From positions 1,860,001-1,924,000 of the forward strand of contig NZ_CP114901.1 of assembly GCF_027497175.1 (NCBI RefSeq): a DNA stretch of 64,000 nt. Reading direction: 5' to 3'. The translations under genes and the position numbers were made by a program. The stretch comes from Verrucosispora sp. WMMD573 (GTDB taxonomy: Bacteria; Actinomycetota; Actinomycetes; Mycobacteriales; Micromonosporaceae). The notes under the pieces are model-generated. The model saw only the letters and a program-made list of their open reading frames with translations, made no database searches and was not told the origin of the DNA. Positions 43,497-51,302 of the stretch are shown here, piece by piece. Numbering within the stretch: the first letter of the stretch is position 1; each line of letters starts with the position of its first letter.

Positions 43497-45992
43497 TCAT
43501 TCCGGCAGGTTGGCGAGCACCACGTCGAGTACCCGGATCGCGTCCGGCTTGGACAGCGGATTGTTGCCGTTGCCGCACTTGGGTGACTGCACGCAGGACG
43601 GACAGCCGGCCTCGCAGCCGCACTCGGCGATCGCGGCCCGGGTGGCCCGCAGCCAGGACGCCGCCATGCCGTACGCCCGCTCGGCGAAGCCCGCACCCCC
43701 CGGATGGCCGTCGTAGACGAAGACGGTCGGGGCCTCGGTGTCCGGGTGCACCGCCGTGGAGAGCCCGCCGATGTCCCACCGGTCGCAGGTGGCGACCAGC
43801 GGCAGCAGCCCGATCGCGGCATGCTCGGCCGCGTGCAACGCCCCCGGCACGTCGGCCGGATCCACCCCGGCGGCGATCAGCGACTCGGGGGAGAGGGTGA
43901 ACCAGACCGCGACGGTACGCAGCTCGCGAGCCGGCAGGTCCAGCGGACGGGTGTCGATCACCTCGCCGGTGGCGATCCGTCGTCGCTGATAGGAGACCAC
44001 CTGACTGGTGACGTCCACCTCACCGAGGAAGAGCCCGACCGGTCCGGCGTCGACGTAGGAACGCACCGAGACCACCGACAGTGAGGTGACGTCGCGGGCG
44101 TGGGTGGACCAGTCCGGCTCCTCGGGCCGCACCAGCGCGCATCCGTCGTCGAGGTCGAGCGAGTCGACCACGTACGACACGCCCTGATGCAGGTAGACCG
44201 CGCCGGCGTGCAGCAGGAAGTGCGCCGAGCCGCCGTCGACCGTGCCGAGCAGCCGGCCGGTCGCCGCCTCCACCACGCAGACCGGAGCACCGCCCTCGCC
44301 GCGCAGATCCACCTCGGGACGTTCCCGGTGTCGCCAGTACCAGCCGGTGGGCCGTTGGCGCAGCGCACCCGCCTCGACCAGCGCTGCCACGGCCTCCTTG
44401 GCGCCGTCACCGAAAAGCTCCAGGTCGGCCGCGGTCAACGGGGCCTCCGCCGCCGCGCAGGCCAGTTGCGGACCGAGCACGTACGGGTTGGCCGGATCGA
44501 GCACGGTCGCCTCCACCGGCGCGCCGAAGACCGCCTCCGGATGGTGCACCAGATAGGTGTCCAGTGGGTCGTCCCGGGCCACCAGCACCGCGAGGGCCTC
44601 CTGGCCGGAGCGCCCGGCCCGGCCCGCCTGCTGCCACAGCGACGCCCGGGTGCCCGGATAGCCGCAGATCACGACGGCGTCCAGCCCGATCAGGTCGACC
44701 CCCAGCTCCAGAGCATTTGTCGAGGCCAGTCCCAGCAACTCGCCGTGCAGCAGCGCCCGCTCCAGCTCGCGACGCTCCTCGCGCAGGTAGCCGGCCCGGT
44801 ATGCGGCCACCCGGTCGCCGAGCCCCGGCACCGCCTCGTCGAGGCTGCGTCGGGCGCTGGTCGCCACCACCTCGGCACCCCGGCGGGAGCGGACGAAGGC
44901 CAGCGTGCGTACCCCGGCGGCGACGGTGTCGGCGAGCAGGTCGGCGGTCTCCCGCAGCGCCGACCGGCGAACCTGGGTCAGATCGGACCCCGGGTCAGGC
45001 TCCCCGGACGCGGCTGGCTTCCCGGCCCGCTCCCGGCGTGGTGCCGGCATGGGCCCGGCGGCGGACGGGTCCGGCGGGAGCAGCGGCGGCTCCCAGAGGG
45101 CGAAGGTGACCCCGGCGCGCGGTGAGGCGTCCTCGGTGACGGCCGTTACCGGGAGGCCGGTCAACCGGCCGGCCGCCGCGGCCGGATCGCCCGACGTCGC
45201 CGAGGCCAGTACGAACGTCGGGCCGGCGGCGCGAGCGTACCGGGCACACTGCCGCCGCAGCCGGCGCAGCACGTGGGCGACGTGCGAGCCGAACACGCCC
45301 CGGTATACGTGGCACTCGTCGACCACCACGTATGCCAGCCGACGCAGGAAACCGGACCACTGGGCATGCCCGGGCAGGATGCCGTGGTGCAGCATGTCGG
45401 GATTGGTCAGCACGAACCGGGAGTGCCGCCGGATCCACTCCCGCTCGGCGCGCGGGGTGTCTCCGTCGTAGCAGGCCGGGCGTACGCCCTCGATCTCCAA
45501 CGCGGCGACGGCGCGCAACTGGTCGGCGGCGAGCGCCTTGGTGGGTGCCAGGTAGAGCACGGTGGCGCGCGGGTCGGCGAGCAGCGTGGCCAGCGCCGGC
45601 AACTGGTACGCCAGGGACTTGCCGGACGCGGTGCCGGTGGCCACCACGACGTGCTGGCGGTCGTACGCCAGACCGGCCGCCTCGGCCTGGTGCCGCCACG
45701 GTGTCACCACTGCGCGCCGGGCGTACGCCGCGCGCAGTTCCTCCGGTGCCCAGGACGGCCACGCTGCCGGCGACCCGGTCCGGGGTGGCACCCGCTCGAC
45801 GTGGGTGACCGGATCGGCGGGGTGCCGTTGGCGTAGCCGGCGCAGCAGTTCTCCCGGCGACGCGACCGGCGCGCCGGTGGGGACGTCCTCCGGCGGGCCG
45901 GCCACCGGAACCGGACCCGCCGGGACCGCGCCGGGCGGTCGCTCGGGGCCGCTGCCGGCGGATACGGTGGCTGCCGAGGTCACGTCCTGCAC
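43497..45992 (-). CDS. MrfA/YprA-type DEAD-box helicase with C-terminal zinc-binding domain
   Basis: This superfamily 2 helicase has Walker A TGTASGKS, a DECH box (VVDECHVYRG), motif III SATSGDP and motif VI QQAGRAGRSGQ. Its C-terminus carries the DUF1998/MZB cysteines (CGCEAGCPSCVQSPKCGNGN). B. subtilis MrfA acts in repair of mitomycin damage; M. tuberculosis Rv3649 is the positional counterpart. GTG 45992 gives 831 residues; GTG 45983 is an alternative. The first 80 residues are Pro-rich and poorly conserved. It is divergent from bldG. Confidence 0.88.
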   Translation of the reverse strand: MQDVTSAATVSAGSGPERPPGAVPAGPVPVAGPPEDVPTGAPVASPGELLRRLRQRHPADPVTHVERVPPRTGSPAAWPSWAPEELRAAYARRAVVTPWRHQAEAAGLAYDRQHVVVATGTASGKSLAYQLPALATLLADPRATVLYLAPTKALAADQLRAVAALEIEGVRPACYDGDTPRAEREWIRRHSRFVLTNPDMLHHGILPGHAQWSGFLRRLAYVVVDECHVYRGVFGSHVAHVLRRLRRQCARYARAAGPTFVLASATSGDPAAAAGRLTGLPVTAVTEDASPRAGVTFALWEPPLLPPDPSAAGPMPAPRRERAGKPAASGEPDPGSDLTQVRRSALRETADLLADTVAAGVRTLAFVRSRRGAEVVATSARRSLDEAVPGLGDRVAAYRAGYLREERRELERALLHGELLGLASTNALELGVDLIGLDAVVICGYPGTRASLWQQAGRAGRSGQEALAVLVARDDPLDTYLVHHPEAVFGAPVEATVLDPANPYVLGPQLACAAAEAPLTAADLELFGDGAKEAVAALVEAGALRQRPTGWYWRHRERPEVDLRGEGGAPVCVVEAATGRLLGTVDGGSAHFLLHAGAVYLHQGVSYVVDSLDLDDGCALVRPEEPDWSTHARDVTSLSVVSVRSYVDAGPVGLFLGEVDVTSQVVSYQRRRIATGEVIDTRPLDLPARELRTVAVWFTLSPESLIAAGVDPADVPGALHAAEHAAIGLLPLVATCDRWDIGGLSTAVHPDTEAPTVFVYDGHPGGAGFAERAYGMAASWLRATRAAIAECGCEAGCPSCVQSPKCGNGNNPLSKPDAIRVLDVVLANLPE

Positions 45993-46123
45993 TCTCGCAC
46001 TGGTGTTCGGAAATGGGAAATCGGCGTGCCGGGTACGGATCCACCTGCCCCGGTGAGTCGTCGGCCCGCCCCTGGGGTAGTGGTTAGATGCCAAAAGAGT
46101 TTACGGCTGCCTGAGGAGGACGG

Positions 46124-46465
46124 ATGGAGCTGTCACTGGCGACCCGGACCGTGGGTGAGCACACGGTGCTCGAGGTCGGCGGTGAGGTGGACGTCTACAC
46201 CGCCCCCCGGCTGCGCGAGCGGCTTCTGGAACTTATCGACGCCGGAGCCCGGCACGTGGTCGTCGACCTGGGCCGGGTGGACTTCCTCGACTCCACCGGT
46301 CTGGGCGTGCTGGTCGGCGCGCTCAAGCGGCTGCGTACCGCGGACGGCACCTTCGCCCTGGTCTGTGACAAGGAGCCGCTGCTCAAGATCTTCCGGATCA
46401 CCGCGCTGGACCAGGTGTTTCCGCTGTACCCGACGGTCGAAGCAGCGACCGGCGCCGGCCAGTGA
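46124..46465 (+). CDS. bldG: BldG-like anti-anti-sigma factor (STAS domain)
   Basis: The 113-residue STAS protein has the phosphorylation site S57 in [12 protein letters not shown], the same residue number as in Streptomyces BldG. Much of the rest also follows BldG as I recall it ([20 protein letters not shown]). Unphosphorylated forms bind anti-sigma factors and free sigma factors controlling development and stress. ATG 46124 follows GAGGAGG. The stop overlaps an anti-sigma kinase gene, the standard arrangement. The neighbours (helicase, hppA, topA) match the Streptomyces bldG region. Confidence 0.88.
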   Translation: MELSLATRTVGEHTVLEVGGEVDVYTAPRLRERLLELIDAGARHVVVDLGRVDFLDSTGLGVLVGALKRLRTADGTFALVCDKEPLLKIFRITALDQVFPLYPTVEAATGAGQ

Positions 46466-46899
46466 TGGCCACGGTCCGGCTCTCCTTCTCGCCCGCGCCG
46501 GTGCACGTGCGTACCGCCCGCCTGGTCGGCGTCGCGGTGGCCCGGCGCGCGGGCGTCCGCGAGGATCTGCTCGACGAGGTCCGCCTGGCCATCGGCGAGG
46601 CGTGCACCCGGGCGGTCGCCCTGCACCGCCAGTACGGTGTCGCCGAGCCGGTGCTGGTGGAGATGTCCGACTCGGGGGCGTACTCGGTGCGGGTGGTGGA
46701 TCGGGCGCCGATCGAGGCGAGCATCGGTCTGGCCGCGCTCGACGCCGACCAGCTGGCCAACGAGTCGCTGAACGAGGACGACCTGACCACCGGGGTCGGC
46801 TTCGCTCTGCTCGCCGGATTCGTCGAGGATCTTCAGGTCCGTCCGGTGGACGAGGGCGTCGGCACCGAGGTGCGGATGGTCTGGCCGGTCAACCACTGA
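46462..46899 (+). CDS. Anti-sigma factor / serine kinase of the BldG pair
   Basis: The 145-residue protein has a GHKL ATPase layout, with the N-box in [20 protein letters not shown] and a glycine-rich lid in [16 protein letters not shown]. It should bind a sigma factor and phosphorylate the upstream STAS protein on serine. GTG 46462 overlaps the bldG stop; ATG 46465 is adjacent. It corresponds to the gene after bldG in Streptomyces (SCO3548 position). Confidence 0.82.
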   Translation: MMATVRLSFSPAPVHVRTARLVGVAVARRAGVREDLLDEVRLAIGEACTRAVALHRQYGVAEPVLVEMSDSGAYSVRVVDRAPIEASIGLAALDADQLANESLNEDDLTTGVGFALLAGFVEDLQVRPVDEGVGTEVRMVWPVNH

Positions 46900-47017
46900 A
46901 CCGACGGTCCGGCCGCCCCGGCCGCCCGCTGCCGGATCACCATGGACCGCCTCCCATATCAGATTTCGGTTCATAACACAGCGACGGAGATCATCCAGAC
47001 CCGCCGCCACCTCGGTG

Positions 47018-47046
47018 TGACCTCGAACACTGGGGGCGGCTAGAGT
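47018..47046 (+). promoter_or_regulatory. Candidate hppA promoter
   Basis: TGACCT (47018-47023) and TAGAGT (47041-47046) stand 17 bases apart, a fair match to the main actinobacterial sigma consensus. The leader to the hppA start would be about 150 bases. The rest of the 46900-47204 spacer holds no visible gene. Confidence 0.35.
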
Positions 47047-47204
47047 ACGCGGGTTGTCAGCAAGTGATCCACCCGGCACCCAGCGCAGATGGGCGTGGAG
47101 CGCTGGTTCGTCGGGTGGATCGGCGCGCGCTTGCGAATTCGCATCCAGGCGCCGGGCGGTGCGTCTCCACCGGCCGGCGCGTTGTTCGGCACAGGAGGAC
47201 ACAG

Positions 47205-49583
47205 ATGTCCGACACCTTGGCCGCCGAGGGCGGCGGGATCTCCCTCACCGGAGCCAATGTCACGTACGTCGTCATCGCCGCGGTGATCGCGCTGGTCGCG
47301 CTCGCCTTCGCCGCCGCCTTGACGAAAACGGTGCTGGCCGCCGGCAAGGGCACCACCAACATGCAGGAGATCTCCGGGGCCGTGCAGGAGGGCGCCTCGG
47401 CCTACCTGCTCCGGCAGTTCCGGACCCTGGCGATCTTCGTGGTGATCGCCGTGGTGCTGCTGTTCCTGCTGCCGGTGCACGACACCGACGGCAGCGAGAC
47501 TGCGGTGAAGATCGGTCGCTCGCTCTTCTTCGTGGTCGGTGCCCTGTTCAGCGCCTTCATCGGTGGCGCGGGCATGTGGCTGGCGACCCGGGCCAACCTG
47601 CGGGTGGCCGCCGCCGCCCGGGAGCGCGAAGGTGGCCGGGAATCGGCCATGAAGATCGCCTTCCGGACCGGTGGCGTGGTCGGCTTCCTCACCGTCGGTC
47701 TCGGCCTCTTCGGTGCCGCGCTGGTCGTCCTGATCTTCCGGGGTGACGCGCCGACGGTGCTGGAGGGCTTCGGCTTCGGCGCCGCCCTGCTGGCCATGTT
47801 CATGCGGGTCGGTGGCGGCATCTTCACCAAGGCCGCCGACGTCGGCGCCGACCTGGTCGGCAAGGTCGAGCAGGGCATCCCCGAGGACGACCCGCGTAAC
47901 GCCGCCACCATCGCCGACAACGTGGGCGACAACGTCGGCGACTGCGCCGGCATGGCCGCCGACCTCTTCGAGTCGTACGCGGTCACCCTGGTCGCCGCGC
48001 TCATCCTGGGTCGGGCCGCGTTCGGCACCGACGGCCTGGTGCTGCCGCTGATCATCTCCACCATCGGGGTGCTGGTCGCCATCATCGGCGTCTTCATCAC
48101 CCGGCTGCGCGCCTCCGACCGCAACGGCCTGACCGCGATCAACCGGGCCTTCTACCTCTCCGCGCTGATCTCGGCGGTGCTGGTCGCGGTGGCCTCGTTC
48201 GCCTACCTCCAGCCGTCCTGGACGGCGCAGCTCGGTGACGACTGGCGGACCACCCTCGGTGTGAACGGTGGCGACCCGCTCTTCGGCCCCCGTGGCGTGG
48301 TCATCGGCGCGGTGATCATCGGTATCGTGCTGGCCGCCGCCATCCAGGCGCTGACCGGCTATTTCACCGAGACCGACCGACGACCGGTACAGGACATCGG
48401 CAAGAGCTCGCAGACCGGTCCGGCCACCGTCATCCTGGCCGGCATCAGCGTCGGCCTGGAGTCGGCGGTCTACTCGGCGCTGCTCATCGGTGCCGGTGTC
48501 TTCGGCGCCTTCCTGCTGGGTGGCGGCTCCATCACCCTGTCGTTGTTCGCCGTGGCGCTGGCCGGTACCGGTCTGCTCACCACCGTCGGCGTGATCGTCG
48601 CGATGGACACGTTCGGCCCGATCTCGGACAACGCCCAGGGTGTGGCCGAGATGTCCGGTGACATCGACGAGCACGGCGCCCGTACGCTCACCGAGCTGGA
48701 CGCCGTCGGCAACACCACCAAGGCGATCACCAAGGGCATCGCGATCGCCACCGCGGTGCTGGCCGCGACCGCGCTGTTCGGCTCCTACACCGACACGCTG
48801 CGAACCGCGTACGCCGACGCCGGGGTGACCGACGTGGGCGCCGAGATCCTGAACTCGCTGAACGTGTCGAACCCGCAGAACCTGGTCGGCCTGATCATCG
48901 GCGCGGCGGTGGTGTTCCTCTTCTCCGGTCTGGCCATCAACGCGGTCTCCCGCTCGGCGGGTGCCGTGGTGATGGAGGTCCGTCGGCAGTTCCGCGAGCT
49001 GCCCGGAATCATGGACCGCACCCAGCGTCCGGAGTACGGCAAGGTCGTCGACATCTGCACCCGGGACGCGCAGCGTGAGCTGCTCACCCCCGGCCTGCTG
49101 GCGATCCTGGCGCCGATCGCGGTCGGCTTCGGCCTCGGGCCTGGCGCGCTGGCGTCGTACCTGGCCGGTGCGATCGGTGCCGGCACCCTGATGGCGGTCT
49201 TCCTGGCCAACTCCGGTGGTGCCTGGGACAACGCCAAGAAGATGGTCGAGGACGGCGCGTACGGCGGCAAGGGTTCCGAGGCGCACTCCGCGACCGTCAT
49301 CGGTGACACCGTCGGCGACCCGTTCAAGGACACCGCCGGCCCCGCGATCAACCCGCTGATCAAGGTGATGAACCTGGTGGCGCTGCTGATCGCGCCGGCC
49401 GTGGTGGCGTGGAGCGTGGGCGACGACCGCAACGTCGGTCTGCGGGTCACCATCGCGGTGGTGGCGACGCTCATCGTCGTCGCGGCGGTGGTGTTCAGCA
49501 AGCGCAAGAGCATCGCGATGGGCGACGACGCCGACAGCGGTTCCGGCAGCGCGGACCCGCGTCCGGAGGAGATCAAGGCCTGA
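47205..49583 (+). CDS. hppA: Proton-translocating membrane pyrophosphatase
   Basis: The enzyme couples pyrophosphate hydrolysis to proton export. The 792-residue protein has about 16 membrane helices and the pyrophosphate/magnesium site DVGADLVGKVEQGIPEDDPRN with the following DNVGDNVGDCAG. GNTTKAITKG carries lysine where potassium-dependent enzymes have alanine, indicating the potassium-independent class. ATG 47205 follows AGGAGG; the longer open frame from 47064 is unsupported. The C-terminus has a short charged tail. Confidence 0.96.
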   Translation: MSDTLAAEGGGISLTGANVTYVVIAAVIALVALAFAAALTKTVLAAGKGTTNMQEISGAVQEGASAYLLRQFRTLAIFVVIAVVLLFLLPVHDTDGSETAVKIGRSLFFVVGALFSAFIGGAGMWLATRANLRVAAAAREREGGRESAMKIAFRTGGVVGFLTVGLGLFGAALVVLIFRGDAPTVLEGFGFGAALLAMFMRVGGGIFTKAADVGADLVGKVEQGIPEDDPRNAATIADNVGDNVGDCAGMAADLFESYAVTLVAALILGRAAFGTDGLVLPLIISTIGVLVAIIGVFITRLRASDRNGLTAINRAFYLSALISAVLVAVASFAYLQPSWTAQLGDDWRTTLGVNGGDPLFGPRGVVIGAVIIGIVLAAAIQALTGYFTETDRRPVQDIGKSSQTGPATVILAGISVGLESAVYSALLIGAGVFGAFLLGGGSITLSLFAVALAGTGLLTTVGVIVAMDTFGPISDNAQGVAEMSGDIDEHGARTLTELDAVGNTTKAITKGIAIATAVLAATALFGSYTDTLRTAYADAGVTDVGAEILNSLNVSNPQNLVGLIIGAAVVFLFSGLAINAVSRSAGAVVMEVRRQFRELPGIMDRTQRPEYGKVVDICTRDAQRELLTPGLLAILAPIAVGFGLGPGALASYLAGAIGAGTLMAVFLANSGGAWDNAKKMVEDGAYGGKGSEAHSATVIGDTVGDPFKDTAGPAINPLIKVMNLVALLIAPAVVAWSVGDDRNVGLRVTIAVVATLIVVAAVVFSKRKSIAMGDDADSGSGSADPRPEEIKA

Positions 49584-49595
49584 CGCGTGGCGCAC

Positions 49596-49637
49596 ACCGG
49601 TCCCCGGTCGGCAGCTGTCTGCCGGCCGGGGACCGGT
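49596..49637 (+). terminator. Terminator of hppA
   Basis: A 19-bp stem with one G-U pair (left arm from 49596 begins ACCGGTCCCCGG, right arm ends at 49637) closes on a 4-base CTGT loop, starting 12 bp after the hppA stop. It is the longest hairpin terminator in the window. Confidence 0.8.
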
Positions 49638-49702
49638 CGCCTCTCCGGACCCGGTACCGATGACCGGTGCCGACCGGGGAGAGAAGCCGTACGCTGCAAC
49701 GC

Positions 49703-50245
49703 ATGCGTACGTGCCGGGCGGCAGCCGCCGGAAAGTTCACGGTGGTCCTGGCCACGCTGATGATGTTGGTCGCCTGCGGCGCCGATGGCCCCAGTCCGCG
49801 GGCCTGGGCCGCCTCGGTCTGTTCGGCGCTCACCCCCTGGCGGGCCGAGATCAGCAAGCTGACCAACAGCACCGACCAGCAGATGACCGCGCAGACCACC
49901 CCGGCGCAGGCCAAGGAGAACCTGGTCCGGCTCTTCGGCGGCGCAGAGCAGGCGAGCGAGACCGCCCGGCGCAAGGTGGAGCAGGCCGGAGTGCCCGAGG
50001 TCGAGCACGGCGAGGAGGTCTCCGCCGGCTTCCGCGCCTCGCTCGCGTCGATGCGGGACGCCTACGGCCGGGCCCGGGCCACCATCGACGGCCTGGGCAC
50101 CGGTGAGGCCAGCACGTTCTACGACGGGGTCCAGGCCGCCGTGGAAACCCTCCAGCAGGAGTACGACGCGAGCGCGCTGGACACCAGCCGACTCGACTCC
50201 GAGGAGTTGAAGCGCGCCTTCGACGAGGTACCCGAATGCCGCTGA
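49703..50245 (+). CDS. Putative lipoprotein
   Basis: The 180-residue protein starts with a basic segment and hydrophobic run ending in the lipobox LMMLVAC, so it is probably lipid-anchored outside the membrane. The mature part is helical, with two cysteines (SVCSALTPWRAE and the C-terminal PECR). ATG 49703 has no ribosome-binding site; TACGCT at 49690-49695 would place a transcript start next to the ATG, so the mRNA may be leaderless. The function is unknown. It overlaps the next gene by 10 bp. Confidence 0.7.
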   Translation: MRTCRAAAAGKFTVVLATLMMLVACGADGPSPRAWAASVCSALTPWRAEISKLTNSTDQQMTAQTTPAQAKENLVRLFGGAEQASETARRKVEQAGVPEVEHGEEVSAGFRASLASMRDAYGRARATIDGLGTGEASTFYDGVQAAVETLQQEYDASALDTSRLDSEELKRAFDEVPECR

Positions 50246-51000
50246 GCGGTTCCGGCGAGACACCGGCGGCGCAACCGCTGCCGGTGTCCTTCCCACCGCC
50301 CGACGAGACATCACCGGTGCGCCCTCGTCGGCCAACCGGCCGGCGGCCCGCCCCCGCCGGCCCGCCGGCCGATCACGACTCTCCGGACCGCCCGACAACG
50401 TCGCCGGCCGACGCCACCGGCAGCGATCGGCAACTGGTCTTCTTCGGCGCGGAGACCGGTGAGCCCTCCGTGGCCGACCTTGCCGGGCTACTCGCCGGCC
50501 CGGGCGAGGTGCACCGGATGGGCGGCACGGCCCGGTTGTCGGTGGTGGTGGCCGCGGCGTGGCGGGTGCACGTGCTCATCGCTGAACTGGCCCAGCGGGG
50601 CGTCCGGAGCAGCTGGGCACCCACCGAGGACCAGCGCTACGCGGTGCGGACCGCGTACACCCGGACGATCGTGCCGCTCGCGGCGGCCTGGCTGCGCGGC
50701 CCGACGCAGCATCCGCCGCCGGGGTTCCAGCTCGACGGCCGGCGGCTGCGCCTCTGGCTCGCCGCGGCCGGCGTGGCCGATCCGCCCGACTTCCTGCTCC
50801 ACCTCGGCGGCGACCCGACGGGATGGGCCGCGGTCGGTGCCGCCCTGGCCACGGCCGGGCTGACCGGAGAACTGGTCGAGGCGGGACCGGGCGGGCCCGC
50901 GTACCGGATCGCGGGCCGTCGCGGGACGCAGCGGCTGGCCGAGCTGGTCGGTGAGCGCCCGCCCGCGAGCCCGCCCTCGGCCTGGCCGACCCGGGCCTGA
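50236..51000 (+). CDS. Unknown actinobacterial protein
   Basis: The 254-residue product has a Pro/Ser-rich N-terminus (1-65) and an alpha/beta C-terminal part with VFFGAETGEPSVADLAGLL and ARLSVVVAAAWRVHVLIAEL. ATG 50236 lies inside the lipoprotein gene, 10 bp before its stop, so translation is probably coupled. I do not recognise the family; a similar gene sits between hppA and topA in other actinomycetes as I recall. There is no signal peptide. Confidence 0.65.
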   Translation: MPLSGSGETPAAQPLPVSFPPPDETSPVRPRRPTGRRPAPAGPPADHDSPDRPTTSPADATGSDRQLVFFGAETGEPSVADLAGLLAGPGEVHRMGGTARLSVVVAAAWRVHVLIAELAQRGVRSSWAPTEDQRYAVRTAYTRTIVPLAAAWLRGPTQHPPPGFQLDGRRLRLWLAAAGVADPPDFLLHLGGDPTGWAAVGAALATAGLTGELVEAGPGGPAYRIAGRRGTQRLAELVGERPPASPPSAWPTRA

Positions 51001-51302
51001 CGGCCGGGGCGGCTGTCCGATCTGAGACAGCCGGGTGTCCGGGAACACAGGGAGAATCGGCCGGGTTTGACCTCCACCGAGGGGCTGCCATGGTCACAGC
51101 GGCCCGCTCGACACCCTACCCAGGGTGTACGGTGACGCCGTCCGGCGTGACCACAGATCGTCCGGGGCGGATCGCCGCCCGCGAAACCCGAAACACGGAC
51201 GGCGCGTTACGTTGGACATCCGGACCGCCGGGCACCGGTGGGCCGAGTGCGCCCCAAGCCGGCCAGGCGCGGCCATTGAGTGGGAATGAGGTCGAAACAG
51301 AC
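51001..51302. other. Spacer upstream of topA
   Basis: This 302-base stretch holds no convincing gene, although the topA frame stays open to 51090. It contains TTGACC at 51065-51070 as a possible -35 and a small palindrome ACACCCT-N4-AGGGTGT (51111-51128) that could be an operator. The topA promoter should lie here. Confidence 0.4.

Noticed and set aside
47040..49595. 851-codon minus-strand frame opposite hppA
   Set aside because: Composition is that of a GC shadow; the plus strand carries a complete pyrophosphatase with all motifs.
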